A DNA stretch of 64,000 bases from Siphonobacter sp. SORGH_AS_0500 (GCF_002838835.1 NZ_NHPP01000017.1:1-64000), one strand, 5' to 3'; positions 16,900-25,501 are shown, numbered from the stretch's first letter. The notes: generated from the sequence alone by a model not told the origin. Translations and numbers: made by a program.

Positions 16900-16983
16900 G
16901 TTTGCAGTTTGCAGTTTGCAGTTTGCAGTTTGCAGTTTGCAGTTTGCAGTTTGCAGTTTGCAGTTTGCAGTTTGCAGTTTGCA
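16900..16983. repeat. Perfect heptamer tandem repeat (GTTTGCA x 12)
   Basis: Twelve uninterrupted GTTTGCA units (84 nt), starting 9 nt upstream of the 16,890 start codon and between two divergent genes. Perfect identity implies recent or ongoing slippage. Confidence 0.97.
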
Positions 16984-17074
16984 GGAAAATATAAATCGGT
17001 AAATATAGGGGATATTGTTTGAAGTCAAGAGCACCTAACTCTAAACTGAAAACAGTAGACGGAAAACTGAAAAA

Positions 17075-17512
17075 ATGATTACGCAGAAGATAATACCCAT
17101 CACTCTAACTTCGGAGGCCCAGGAGCAGATCCGTGCGATCATCGAGAGCAAGAGCCTGCCTGAGTTTTATGGCTTGCGGGTAGGGCTGAAAGGGGCGGCT
17201 TGTGGGGCTTCGTTTCTGTTAGGGTTCGATACCAAGTCGCCTGACGATGATGAGTATACTCTGGAAGGAATCACGATTTACGTAGATCGCCGGCATTTGA
17301 TGTACGTGATTGGTCTGACCATTGATTTTGATGAAGACGGCGAAGGGTTTGTTTTCCAGCCAGATCTTAAATCAATGCCCACAAGAAAAGCCCGACAGAT
17401 TAGATTGCTATCGGGCTTTTCTTATGAAGGAATCAAAGGTCTATTTCACACCTTCAGTATCGTCCTCAACTTTCACGTGTCCCCAGTTCTCACCGGAACG
17501 TATGCGGTTTAG
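17075..17512 (+). CDS. HesB/IscA-like protein, C-terminus probably altered
   Basis: Residues 1-95 match the A-type Fe-S carrier fold: PITLTSEAQEQIRAIIES, GLRVGLKGAACGASFLLGFD (about 34-53), and ITIYVDRRHLMYVIGLTIDF (about 66-85). Only the first of the three Fe-S cysteines (GAACGAS) is present and the C-terminal CGCG is absent. This occurs in a Bacteroidota sub-family, so canonical Fe-S transfer is uncertain. After GFVFQPDL the frame runs straight through a terminator hairpin (17383-17423) and 72 nt into the antisense HNH gene, which strongly suggests that the natural stop near 17,370 has been lost or a base is wrong. The last ~45 residues are probably not native. Confidence 0.7.
   Translation: MITQKIIPITLTSEAQEQIRAIIESKSLPEFYGLRVGLKGAACGASFLLGFDTKSPDDDEYTLEGITIYVDRRHLMYVIGLTIDFDEDGEGFVFQPDLKSMPTRKARQIRLLSGFSYEGIKGLFHTFSIVLNFHVSPVLTGTYAV
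17383..17423. terminator. Bidirectional terminator between convergent genes
   Basis: AAGAAAAGCCCGA (17383-17395) pairs perfectly with TCGGGCTTTTCTT (17411-17423). It lies inside the annotated 3' end of the IscA-like frame, evidence that the frame should have stopped earlier. Confidence 0.85.
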
Positions 17513-18019
17513 TTGAGTATGAGTAATGCCGAATTGCTTGGCAATCATCTTCAGACGATTCTTATCGCTCTTCAGCATCTTTTTAATCATCAGAACTTTA
17601 CTCTCAGTTAGTTTGTAGTTTTTCGTGCGTTTTGGGCGTGGTTTTTCCTGGGGATTGGTTCGGTGGTGCTCGGTCATTTCATCACGAGTAACCCACTTCA
17701 GGTTTTCCCAGTGGTTGTTCAGCTTATCGTGGTCACGGTGAATGATAAATTTACGGTCGGCGTCGGAACGCTCCACAAAAAAATCAGCAACCAGCCGATG
17801 CAGGTAGCGGTTAATGACTTTACCTCCTCGGATACGGATATTCAGAGAACGATATCCCTGAATGATAGATCCCTTAATAATTTCCCCCTCAGGATCGTTC
17901 TGGAAACTACGAAGCCTTCCATAGTTTGATACTTCGTAATGGGGGGGATTTTCGATGCCTTCAAAAGGAATCTTAATCCATTTCTCATTCCAAAAACTAC
18001 TAGATTTCTTCTCGCTCAT
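17441..18019 (-). CDS. NUMOD4/HNH endonuclease
   Basis: A 192-aa protein. N-terminal NUMOD4 motif: NEKWIKIPFEG then HYEVSNYGRLRSF (about 28-40). A His/Asn-rich HNH_3 core follows: NRYLHRLVADFF (about 65-76), then FIIHRDHDKLNNHWENLKWV (about 88-107). The C-terminal ~50 residues (LTESKVLMIKKMLKSD, IAKQFGITHTQLNRIRSGEN) form a resolvase-like helix-turn-helix. This is the layout of free-standing homing-type endonucleases, which nick or cut DNA and spread by gene conversion. It stands alone, convergent with the IscA-like gene and overlapping its doubtful 3' end. Its base composition is not strikingly foreign. Confidence 0.88.
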   Translation of the reverse strand: MSEKKSSSFWNEKWIKIPFEGIENPPHYEVSNYGRLRSFQNDPEGEIIKGSIIQGYRSLNIRIRGGKVINRYLHRLVADFFVERSDADRKFIIHRDHDKLNNHWENLKWVTRDEMTEHHRTNPQEKPRPKRTKNYKLTESKVLMIKKMLKSDKNRLKMIAKQFGITHTQLNRIRSGENWGHVKVEDDTEGVK

Positions 18020-18225
18020 GGTTAATTAATTAACATCCGTTCAAGTCAGGTTGACGGGTTAACTTACTTTAAATGTAGATTGGTTTTGGGCGGGCGGAGA
18101 TGAAAGAAGATATAGTTGTTCAGAGCAGATGGTAAACTTTTTTTATTCATCACGACAAAACCAGTGCCGAATATCGTAAGAAATTTTCACGATTCACATG
18201 ATTTATCCTATTAAATAAAAAAAAT

Positions 18226-18582
18226 ATGAAAACTTTAATTGTTGGAGCCTCTACCTATCCCGGCCGATACTCATATCTGGCAGCTAATAGCCTGTTAGGG
18301 CACGGACATGAAATCGTATTAATTGGAAAAGAAAACGGACAAGTGTCTGGTAATCAGATCTTACATGGACAACCCGAGCTCGAAGGCATTGATACTATTA
18401 CTCTATATATCAACCCGACGCGGCAGCCCGAATTGTACGATTATTTGCTTAGTTTAAAACCTCGTAGAATCATCTTTAACCCCGGTACAGAGAATCCTGA
18501 GTTCGAGCAAATGGCAGAGGATCAAGGAGTTGAAGCGATTGAGGGATGCACGCTGGTCATGTTGAGTACTAGGCAGTATTAA
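18226..18582 (+). CDS. CoA-binding domain protein (YccU-like)
   Basis: A 118-aa single Rossmann domain of the CoA_binding_2 family: VGASTYPGRYSYLAANSLLG (5-24, the nucleotide-binding turn), ITLYINPTRQPELYDYLLSL (about 58-77), then RIIFNPGTENPEF (about 81-93) and GVEAIEGCTLVML (about 101-113). Members bind CoA or acyl-CoA; their role is not settled. It is monocistronic, with a bidirectional terminator about 200 nt downstream. The ATG at 18226 is preceded by an A-rich leader typical of Bacteroidota. Confidence 0.85.
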   Translation: MKTLIVGASTYPGRYSYLAANSLLGHGHEIVLIGKENGQVSGNQILHGQPELEGIDTITLYINPTRQPELYDYLLSLKPRRIIFNPGTENPEFEQMAEDQGVEAIEGCTLVMLSTRQY

Positions 18583-18780
18583 GTATTAACCAAGGCAGGT
18601 TAGATTCTATTAATGAGTGATTTTTCCTAAATACTATCGAATATGAACTGGGTATAATTGGCCCTACGTTTGTTATAATTGAAATTTCTTAATAGATCCT
18701 TATATGTTAAGTGTACTGATTTAAATAGTGCCTAGTAAACGTTGGTGTTAGTCAATTATTGTTTCAATTACCTGAATAAT

Positions 18781-18824
18781 AAAAAGAAAAGAAGCCCCTT
18801 AACTAAGGGGCTTCTTTTCTTTTT
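18781..18824. terminator. Strong bidirectional terminator
   Basis: A 20-bp stem: left arm 18781-18800 (AAAAAGAAAAGAAGCCCCTT) and right arm 18805-18824, with loop AACT. It separates the plus-strand CoA-binding gene from the minus-strand pssA. Confidence 0.92.
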
Positions 18825-18834
18825 ATTGCTGAAT

Positions 18835-19533
18835 TTAATAGCTAGTCTTTCGGGTATTATTAAAAAGCGAAAGCAAAATGTATAAGGCAATGATTAAAGG
18901 AACAGATGTGAAGTTTAGCAGGATAAGCAGTAAGGCCGAGACAAGGAGGAAAATGAATTTAATTTCATTACCCTTCCAGCCAAACCCTTTAAACTTCAAA
19001 GCAAAAAGGGGCACTTCCATCACCAGCAAAAAGGACATGATGAAGCTAAATGCAATTAGGTAATTGGCATTGAGAATGATAGGACCCCACTCTTCGTGCT
19101 GACGCAGAATAACCGGAATGGAAGCAATCAGGAAGGCATTGGCGGGCGTAGGCAGGCCGATGAATCCAGAGGTTTGTCGTTCGTCGATATTGAATTTAGC
19201 TAGTCGCAGGGCCGAGAATACAGCAATGACAAAGGCGAAGTAACATTTCCAGGTACTGACTAAATCAGGAACACTTTCCAGAATCAGATGATAAATGATA
19301 ATGGATGGTAAAACGCCAAAAGTGACCATGTCGGCCAGCGAATCAAGTTCTTTACCAATGGCCGATTGAGCTTTGACTAACCGGGCTACAAATCCATCGA
19401 AGAAATCCAGAATTCCGGCGATGACGATCAGGTACGAACACAGCAAAAGGTCATTATTAAAAGCCGCAACAATGCCGACGCAACCGCACAGCAGGTTACC
19501 GCAGGTCATGGCATTAGGAAGGTGCTTGAGCAT
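18835..19533 (-). CDS. pssA: CDP-diacylglycerol-serine O-phosphatidyltransferase
   Basis: A 232-aa polytopic membrane enzyme that makes phosphatidylserine, the precursor of phosphatidylethanolamine, from CDP-DAG and serine. The CDP-alcohol phosphotransferase signature is complete: D46-G47-x2-A50-R51-x8-G60-x3-D64-x3-D68. The N-terminus MLKHLPNAMTCGNLLCGCVG is typical of Bacteroidota PssA. About six to eight hydrophobic segments follow. It lies 27 nt downstream of an MBL-fold hydrolase gene on the same strand, so the two are probably co-transcribed. cdsA, which supplies the substrate, is at 40,043. Confidence 0.94.
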   Translation of the reverse strand: MLKHLPNAMTCGNLLCGCVGIVAAFNNDLLLCSYLIVIAGILDFFDGFVARLVKAQSAIGKELDSLADMVTFGVLPSIIIYHLILESVPDLVSTWKCYFAFVIAVFSALRLAKFNIDERQTSGFIGLPTPANAFLIASIPVILRQHEEWGPIILNANYLIAFSFIMSFLLVMEVPLFALKFKGFGWKGNEIKFIFLLVSALLLILLNFTSVPLIIALYILLSLFNNTRKTSY

Positions 19534-19560
19534 ACATTTCAGAAAAATAAAGTTTGTTAA

Positions 19561-20217
19561 TCAGGCGTATTGCCCATTAGCCCCCACATAAGGATTGTAT
19601 TGTTTCTCGCGACCAATGGTGGTCGAAGGACCATGTCCGGGAAAGACCTGTACTTCGTCGTTCAATTTAAAAAGCTTGTTTTTAATGCTGCTGATCAGGT
19701 CATCAAAGTTACAGCCGGGAAAATCCCAGCGGCCAATGCTTCCCTGAAACAGAACATCCCCGCCGATGCAGAGATTGTATTCCCGGTTCACAAAAGCCAC
19801 ATGACCCGGAGCATGGCCCGGCACGTGCAATACTTCAAGGATAGTGTTCCCAAAGGTTACATTCGTACCTTCTTCCAGCCAGGCATCGGGTTCGGCCTCT
19901 TCGTAATTAAAGAATCGGTAGGAGGGTGCCCGAACAACTACGGATTTTAAAATCGGCAAGTCAAGCGGGTGCAGGAAATAGGGAACGTGATAGGTCCGCT
20001 TCACGAAAGCATTGCCCAGCACGTGATCCACGTGAGCGTGCGTGTTCAGGAGCTTCACCACAATCAAACCCTGATCTTCAATAAAATCCTTTAACTCCTC
20101 CTGTTCTTCTTTGGTATAACAACCAGGATCAATAATCACGGCCTCTTTCGTATCATCCCAAAGCACGTAGGTATTTTCCTGAAGGGCGTTGAATGTAAAA
20201 ACCTGTAGATATATCAT
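19561..20217 (-). CDS. MBL-fold hydrolase, glyoxalase II-like
   Basis: A 218-aa metallo-beta-lactamase-fold protein. The metal site THAHVDH is at 59-65, followed by HVPGHAPGHVAF, GGDVLFQGSIGR and FPGHGPSTTIGRE, the usual set for the YcbL/glyoxalase-II-like subgroup that hydrolyses thioesters such as S-lactoylglutathione analogues. I chose the ATG at 20217 (MIYLQVFTFNALQENTY), which aligns with the family start; an upstream ATG at 20268 would add 17 hydrophobic residues with no precedent. It precedes pssA by 27 nt in a likely two-gene operon. The physiological substrate is unknown. Confidence 0.9.
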   Translation of the reverse strand: MIYLQVFTFNALQENTYVLWDDTKEAVIIDPGCYTKEEQEELKDFIEDQGLIVVKLLNTHAHVDHVLGNAFVKRTYHVPYFLHPLDLPILKSVVVRAPSYRFFNYEEAEPDAWLEEGTNVTFGNTILEVLHVPGHAPGHVAFVNREYNLCIGGDVLFQGSIGRWDFPGCNFDDLISSIKNKLFKLNDEVQVFPGHGPSTTIGREKQYNPYVGANGQYA

Positions 20218-20285
20218 ACAAATTTGATTGAAAGCGTACGGTAGGATGGATGTTAAAAAAAGAACCATTGAATGAAATGATACTG

Positions 20286-21209
20286 CTAGTGTGGACGAAG
20301 CCAGCCAGTTACCGTATCGACAAAAATAGTTCGTTGATCGGCAAAAAGGTAATGTGAACAGTGATCTACGTGGGTAAAGAATCTTTTGCCAACCAATGAT
20401 TTCAGCTGTGAAATCTGTGAGTCAGGAAAAATGCCGTCCAGTTTTCCATAAATGGCATAGATACGGACTTTTTTCTGCTGAATGTTTTTCAGTCGAGGAA
20501 ATACGTTGAGACGTTTCAGCGGCTCATTCTGGTAAAAAAGAATCGGAGCTTCGTTATTCCGTATGCTCTGTTTCGAAAGGTCACTTTTCTCATAGGCTTC
20601 ATATGTTTGCCGGGTTTCTATATCGGGCTGTACCACTTTGAAAAATCCGTTTTCTGAGGCGAGTTCGAAGCACTTTTTTCGGTAGGCCGCTGAATTTTTA
20701 TCCAGTTTTTCTACGGCTGCAATCCTCGCCAGCATCGCCGGATCAGCGGCGTATTTTTGTTTTAACGTATCCAAAATGTGAGTGTACGTACCTTGTTGAT
20801 CGACCAACGCTCCAGCCAAAATAAGCGAGGTTACCTTTTCAGGATGTGCTTCGGTGAAAAGCGTTGATACGAGTCCACCGAAACTATGGCCCAGAATTGT
20901 AGCTTTTTGAATGCCGTATTGAGCATACAACTGATTCAAATCCGTAAGGGCTTCCTGATACGTAAACCGGGCCTGCGGGTCTGTCGACCGGCCTTCGCCG
21001 CGACGGTCGTATACAATCACAAAAAAACCTCGATCGGCCAGCGTTTGTGCGGTGGTTCCTTCAAACAATGCGGAATTACCGCTGGGACCGCCGTGAATGA
21101 AAATAATCGGGGGATTTTTGCGATCTCCGTAAGCCGCCGTGTATAAGTTTTGAGCAAAGCTGGAAAAACTCCCTAGCAGGAAAAAGAATAAAATGAGTAT
21201 TCGAAACAT
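20286..21209 (-). CDS. Exported alpha/beta hydrolase
   Basis: Starting at ATG 21209 (MFRILILFFFLLGSFSSFAQ) the protein has a clean signal peptide ending SFAQ, so it acts in the periplasm; the longer frame from 21236 would bury the signal. The mature hydrolase fold shows the oxyanion HGG in IIFIHGGPSGNSAL, YDRRGEGRS before the nucleophile elbow, GHSFGG (nucleophile Ser) and a likely catalytic His in THVDHCSHYLF near the end. The HGGPG-like turn is typical of the proline iminopeptidase/epoxide-hydrolase branch; the substrate cannot be told. It begins just after the 3' end of the methyltransferase gene, 10 nt away on the same strand. Confidence 0.85.
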   Translation of the reverse strand: MFRILILFFFLLGSFSSFAQNLYTAAYGDRKNPPIIFIHGGPSGNSALFEGTTAQTLADRGFFVIVYDRRGEGRSTDPQARFTYQEALTDLNQLYAQYGIQKATILGHSFGGLVSTLFTEAHPEKVTSLILAGALVDQQGTYTHILDTLKQKYAADPAMLARIAAVEKLDKNSAAYRKKCFELASENGFFKVVQPDIETRQTYEAYEKSDLSKQSIRNNEAPILFYQNEPLKRLNVFPRLKNIQQKKVRIYAIYGKLDGIFPDSQISQLKSLVGKRFFTHVDHCSHYLFADQRTIFVDTVTGWLRPH

Positions 21210-21219
21210 GAAGGAGTAA

Positions 21220-21938
21220 TTAAACACCGAAGGCAAAAATGGTGGGTTTTTTATGTAAATCGGGTGGTTGTTCTCTCCACTGTTGAATAGAGAGCGTTCG
21301 TATCAATTCGTCGGGAGCCGTGAGATTCGAGCCTATACATAGCAACGTACGCGGATTACACACTCGCAGGACATCTTCCAGAAGGGCATTATTGCGATAC
21401 GGCGTTTCCATGAATAACTGTGTTTGTCCGGTTTGGGCTTGCTTTTCAAGAGCCTGTATCCGCCGAATCCGTTCAGTTTTGTCGATGGGTAAATAGCCGT
21501 TAAAGGCAAACGATTGACCGCTAAACCCTGAACTCATCAGCGTCAGCAAAATAGAGGAGGGGCCTGTGAGGGGCACGACCCGAATGCCCAAATCATGAGC
21601 AAACCGAACAGCTACCGCTCCCGGATCGGCAATGCCGGGGCAACCCGCTTCCGAGAGAATGCCCGCATCTTTCCCCAACTTGAGTAAGTCTTTTACCTGT
21701 TGCTGCGTTTCTGCTCGCGGTGTGTCCTTGTGTAACTCAAAAAAGTAAGCTCGTCTATTTTTCGTCCGGTTTTCAGTTCAGAGATAAATCGACGGGCTGT
21801 TCGCAGGTTTTCAACGAAGAAAATATCCGTGCGGCTAATAACTTCCCGAATCTGTGGACTCAATACCGTCTCTGCCGTTTCGGGAGCGAGTACGGTGGGT
21901 AATAAAAACAAAGTTGGTTGCGTTTCTTCTGCCATCAT
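21220..21938 (-). pseudogene. RsmI-like SAM-dependent methyltransferase with a single-base frameshift
   Basis: The N-terminal frame (21938 down to about 21,740) reads AEETQPTLFLLPTVLAPETA ... VISRTDIFFVENLRTARRFI ... RKIDELTF and then shifts. The C-terminal frame gives FELHKDTPRAETQQQVKDLL, then GILSEAGCPGIADPGA, PLTGPSSILLTLMSSGFSGQ and LFMETPYRNNALLEDVL. That is the tetrapyrrole-methylase fold of the RsmI family, which methylates 16S rRNA C1402 ribose; this Bacteroidota paralogue is of uncertain target. The break lies in a homopolymer (six A on the plus strand, 21739-21744): one more A restores the whole frame. Its start overlaps the stop of the upstream hydrolase (TAATG). It may be a sequencing error rather than a dead gene. 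Confidence 0.82.
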
Positions 21939-22708
21939 TAACCCCGGATAAATTTCATCACTGCTTCAATAAACGCCTGCGGTTGCTCGGCCTGTACCCA
22001 GTGGCCCGCTCCGGCTATGGTTTCAATGCGAACGTCCGTGAAAATGCGGCGAATTTCCTTCTCATCTTCGTCGGTAATGTAAGACGATAGAGCCCCTTTC
22101 AGGAACAGAACGGGTTTGGTAATCGTCCGAATGCCGCTCAATTCACCGCCCACGGTTTCAATTTCCCGGGTTAGTACGGGCAGATTCAGCCGCCAGCTAA
22201 AGCCGCCATTTTCTCCACGAGCGAGGTTTTTCAGAATAAAATTCCGGGTGCCGGGGTGATCTTCGTATTGCGTAAAGAACATCTCCGCTTCCTGCCGACT
22301 TTTCATGGCCGCCAGCGGCATCAGATTCATGCCTTTGAGAATGCTGGTGTGATGAACGGGGTAGAAGCGGGGAGCAATATCCACCACCACCATTTTCTGC
22401 CAGGTATCGGGGTAGTTCATGGCGTACTGCATAACGGTTTTGCCACCCATCGAATGCCCAATCAGGATAGGATTGGTAATCTGCTGGTCGTTGAGAAACT
22501 CCTGTAGATCTTCGGCCATTTCTTGGTAACCGAAGTCATCACTCCAGGGCGAGCGGCCATGATTTCGCTGATCCAGCATAGAGACCCGGAAACCCAGGTC
22601 GGCCATTTGTTTGCCCACGGTCAGCCAGTTATCAGCCGAGCCAAAAACTCCATGCAATATCACGATGGCGGGGCCAGTCTCGCCCGCTTGCCGAAAGAAC
22701 AATTTCAT
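21938..22708 (-). CDS. Cytoplasmic alpha/beta hydrolase (YbfF-like esterase)
   Basis: A 256-aa protein without a signal peptide. AIVILHGVFGSADNWLTVGK carries the oxyanion HG (19-20), LDQRNHGRSP (45-54) precedes the nucleophile elbow GHSMGG (S86 as nucleophile), and AGAGHWVQAEQP holds the catalytic His near residue 237. 'NHGrSp' and 'GHSMGGK' are typical of the YbfF/ABHD11 esterase branch, which hydrolyses acyl-CoA or short-chain esters. The stop overlaps the start codon of the methyltransferase gene by one base (TAATG), so translation is probably coupled. Confidence 0.88.
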   Translation of the reverse strand: MKLFFRQAGETGPAIVILHGVFGSADNWLTVGKQMADLGFRVSMLDQRNHGRSPWSDDFGYQEMAEDLQEFLNDQQITNPILIGHSMGGKTVMQYAMNYPDTWQKMVVVDIAPRFYPVHHTSILKGMNLMPLAAMKSRQEAEMFFTQYEDHPGTRNFILKNLARGENGGFSWRLNLPVLTREIETVGGELSGIRTITKPVLFLKGALSSYITDEDEKEIRRIFTDVRIETIAGAGHWVQAEQPQAFIEAVMKFIRG

Positions 22709-22894
22709 AGGTACTGAAGTCTGTTTCTGGAATTTTCTGAAAAAATTCCGGGTTAACTATACAACTTTTGCGGACAAAGTTATCCACGCGAAGCCAATCC
22801 TTCGTAAACTTGCCGAGGATTACCGTATTCATAGAGAAAATTTCGAGGTCTTAGCGAGTGAAGAACGGTCTTCTCTGAATACTGATCACCACAC

Positions 22895-23869
22895 ATGAGT
22901 CTTTCCATTCAACAAATACAAGCCCCCATCGATGCCGAAATGAAGGCATTCGAGGGAAAATTTCGTGATTTCATGAAAAGCGACGTCATGTTGCTGGATC
23001 AAATCATGAATTATATCGTTCGGCGGAAGGGGAAGCAGATCAGGCCCATGTTCGTTTTTCTGGCGGCCGGCGTTTGCGGAACTATTAACGATTCAAGCTA
23101 TCGCGGAGCCGCTTTAATTGAGCTGGTTCACACGGCCACGCTCGTACACGATGACGTAGTGGACGATTCGAATTACCGTCGGGGTTTCTTTTCCGTGAAA
23201 GCTCTCTGGAAAAATAAAATCGCCGTTCTGGTGGGGGATTACCTGCTGTCCAGAAGTTTGATGCTGGCGGTCGATCACGAGGACTTTGATTTTCTAAAAC
23301 TCATTAACCAGACGGTGAAGGAAATGGCTGAAGGGGAGTTAATGCAGATAGAGAAAGCCCGTCGCCTGGACATTTCAGAAGATATTTACTTTGAAATCAT
23401 TCGTCAGAAAACGGCTACTTTGATTGCTTCCTGTTGTGCCGTCGGAGCCCGTTCGGTGGGAATGACGATGGACATTGTGAACCGGATGCGTCTCTTCGGA
23501 GAAAAAGTAGGCATTGCGTTTCAGATCAAGGATGATTTATTCGATTATGGCGATGCTGAAATCGGGAAACCCGTAGGAATTGATATCAAGGAAAAGAAAA
23601 TGACCTTACCGCTCATTTTTGCCTTGAATCAGGCCGACTGGTTTACCAAACGCCGGATTATAAACATGATCAAGAACGATTCTGAGAATCCGAAGAAAGT
23701 GGCCGAAGTGATTGATTTTGTGAAGAAATCGGGGGGCATCGAATACGCCACGCAGGTAATGAAACGCTATGTAGATGAAGCTCTTGAAATTTTAAAGGAA
23801 TTTCCGGTTAATCCTTTTAGTGAATCCCTGAAAAATCTGGTTCAATTCACGATTGAGCGGACGAAATAA
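22895..23869 (+). CDS. Long-chain polyprenyl diphosphate synthase
   Basis: A 324-aa trans-prenyltransferase. The first aspartate-rich motif DDVVD is at 86-90 (in ATLVHDDVVDDSNYRRG) and the second, KDDLFDYGD, at 212-220 (D213, D214, D217). RRKGKQIRPMFVFLAAGVCG (about 43-62) matches the conserved KxxRP region. It extends farnesyl diphosphate with IPP units to the C35-C45 chain used for the menaquinone side chain. The product length cannot be read from the sequence. It diverges from the hydrolase gene at 22708 across a 186-nt promoter region, and a clear terminator follows. Confidence 0.92.
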   Translation: MSLSIQQIQAPIDAEMKAFEGKFRDFMKSDVMLLDQIMNYIVRRKGKQIRPMFVFLAAGVCGTINDSSYRGAALIELVHTATLVHDDVVDDSNYRRGFFSVKALWKNKIAVLVGDYLLSRSLMLAVDHEDFDFLKLINQTVKEMAEGELMQIEKARRLDISEDIYFEIIRQKTATLIASCCAVGARSVGMTMDIVNRMRLFGEKVGIAFQIKDDLFDYGDAEIGKPVGIDIKEKKMTLPLIFALNQADWFTKRRIINMIKNDSENPKKVAEVIDFVKKSGGIEYATQVMKRYVDEALEILKEFPVNPFSESLKNLVQFTIERTK

Positions 23870-23870
23870 T

Positions 23871-23908
23871 AAAAAAGCTCCCGGACCAATCTAGTCGGGA
23901 GCTTTTTT
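23871..23908. terminator. Terminator after the polyprenyl synthase gene
   Basis: AAAAAAGCTCCCG (23871-23883) pairs with CGGGAGCTTTTTT (23896-23908). It lies immediately after the stop and is shared with the convergent lipoprotein gene. Confidence 0.93.
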
Positions 23909-23920
23909 CATGAAGGAGAA

Positions 23921-24517
23921 TTAGTCGGGAATAAAGGTAAAATCAGCAACTCCAGTAAATAGATCCGTAGCTATATTATCCGTAGGAAATACCGATTCTG
24001 TTGTCGTCGATGTAATGGATTTGGATTGCTTTTGCAGGATGGTTACGTTACCCATAGTGAAAGGCATAAAACTTTCTCCTCCGGTTTTTTTAATGATATA
24101 GTAAGGTTTGTTTACATTTCCGCTTAGCGTATTGACGCTGATAAGGTATTTTTTAGTGGCATCCGTAATTTCAAGCGGATCAATGGAGGCCATTACCATC
24201 TTTTCCGGAGTAGAAATTTCAATGCTCTTCTGACGCAAGGATGTTTTTGTAGCCACATCCCACACCGTTACGACATAGGTACCCGTTTGAGGCAATTTAC
24301 ATCCGATTTCAGTAATTTTCCCCGGCACATTCCCCGTAAACACATACCCTACTTCCCAGCGGCCTGTAGTGAAATTTGTAGTCGTGAGATCCGTTCGTTT
24401 CAGGAACGTTTCCATGGGCCTTTCGGCTGGTTTGCTAGGTTTAGCGTCTTCTCCTTTTTTGCAACCTGTAGCTAGTACAACCAGTACCAGACCTACAATG
24501 GTAATCATAGCTTTCAT
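23921..24517 (-). CDS. Lipoprotein with DUF4082-like domain
   Basis: A 198-aa protein. The signal peptide ends in lipobox LATGC (Cys about 19), so it is membrane-anchored outside the cytoplasm. After a short Lys/Pro-rich linker, a single beta-rich domain follows: RWEVGYVFTGNVPGKITEIG (about 53-72), TGTYVVTVWDVATKTSL, then YLISVNTLSGN and a C-terminal FTFIPD. The 'VGy.F..n..GkIt..g.klP..G.Y.VtlWD' pattern is that of DUF4082 carbohydrate-associated beta domains. No catalytic residues are visible. It is a lone gene, convergent with the polyprenyl synthase. Confidence 0.75.
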   Translation of the reverse strand: MKAMITIVGLVLVVLATGCKKGEDAKPSKPAERPMETFLKRTDLTTTNFTTGRWEVGYVFTGNVPGKITEIGCKLPQTGTYVVTVWDVATKTSLRQKSIEISTPEKMVMASIDPLEITDATKKYLISVNTLSGNVNKPYYIIKKTGGESFMPFTMGNVTILQKQSKSITSTTTESVFPTDNIATDLFTGVADFTFIPD

Positions 24518-24704
24518 CTTATGTTGAAGGTTTTTTGAATGAACAGGTACAAAGGTCAGACTTCGGCAGATCGTTGGAAATCCCCTATTTTAGGGACAAA
24601 GACTAAGGAGTTGCAGAAATTACCGGGGAGCTATAAAGGAGGTATACTTATTTTGAATGTATCTTTCGAAGATTTCTAATCTATCTTCATTATCTATCAC
24701 AACC

Positions 24705-25124
24705 ATGATCAAACGTAACGCAACAGCCGTCTGGAAAGGCACCGGCAAAGAAGGTTCAGGAGTAGTATCTACCGCAAGTACGGTATTAAACGAAACCCAA
24801 TATTCATTTAATACGCGTTTTGAAGACGGAGTGGGAACGAATCCTGAAGAACTCATTGCAGCCGCTCACGCGGGTTGTTTTGCCATGAAACTCAGCTTCG
24901 ACCTGAACGCAGCCGGTTTCACCGCTGACGAGATCAACGCGAAGGCTACCGTTGTGCTGGACCCCTCTAAAGGAGAAGTAACGGAAAGTAATATCGTATT
25001 GACGGCTAAAATTCCGAATATCAGTGAAGAACAGTTTCAGGCAATTGCGGCTGGAGCCAAAGCTAACTGCCCGATTTCTAAGTTATTGAACGCTTCTATC
25101 TCACTTGACGCTACGCTGGCATAA
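24705..25124 (+). CDS. osmC: OsmC-family peroxidase
   Basis: A 139-aa OsmC protein read from ATG 24705 ([20 protein letters not shown]), which matches the family N-terminus; the 16 residues upstream from 24657 are unlikely. Both redox cysteines are present: C58 in [10 protein letters not shown] and C122 in [10 protein letters not shown], with the Glu of [11 protein letters not shown] (about 47-57) completing the site. OsmC reduces organic hydroperoxides using lipoyl or thioredoxin-type donors. It is monocistronic, with a terminator directly after. Confidence 0.94.
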   Translation: MIKRNATAVWKGTGKEGSGVVSTASTVLNETQYSFNTRFEDGVGTNPEELIAAAHAGCFAMKLSFDLNAAGFTADEINAKATVVLDPSKGEVTESNIVLTAKIPNISEEQFQAIAAGAKANCPISKLLNASISLDATLA

Positions 25125-25144
25125 GCTGCCTGACTCTTTAGTTT

Positions 25145-25190
25145 GCGGAATAACGGCTCTGAAAAAGAGAATCGTTATTCCGCCTTTTTT
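25145..25190 (+). terminator. Terminator after osmC
   Basis: GCGGAATAACG (25145-25155) pairs with CGTTATTCCGC (25173-25183), followed by a T-run ending at 25190. Confidence 0.88.
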
Positions 25191-25221
25191 AATCGTATTT
25201 TTGTGTTTAGGGAGATTGTAT

Positions 25222-25436
25222 AAAGGAAAGTTTAGAGTAGAGTCTCCGCTGCCAGCTTTTCTGCTTGTAGCTAAACTAAAGGGTAGGTAGTAGGTACTGC
25301 CAGCGAAAAAAGCTGGCAGCGGCATGGCGATGGTTTTTTGTGGAGAGATACAAAAAGGAAAGTTTAGAGTAGAGTCTCCGCTGCCAGCTTTTCTGCTGGC
25401 AGCCAAACTAAAGGGCATGGATTAGGTGCTGCCAGC
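25222..25436. repeat. Duplicated 83-bp block with REP-like palindromes
   Basis: Block A (25222-25304) recurs as block B (25354-25436), about 90% identical by eye. Each contains GCTGCCAGCTTTT near its middle, and between the blocks lies the palindrome CTGCCAGCGAAAAAAGCTGG within 25297-25319. It fills the non-coding stretch between osmC and the next gene. Confidence 0.85.
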
Positions 25437-25501
25437 TTTTGCCTTAAAAGAACAACGGGTTTGGTTCTAGAACTGCAAACTAAAAATAGTAAACGGATAA
25501 A

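Noticed and set aside
16900..16983. CRISPR array
   Set aside because: The repeats are contiguous 7-mers with no spacers and no cas genes are near.
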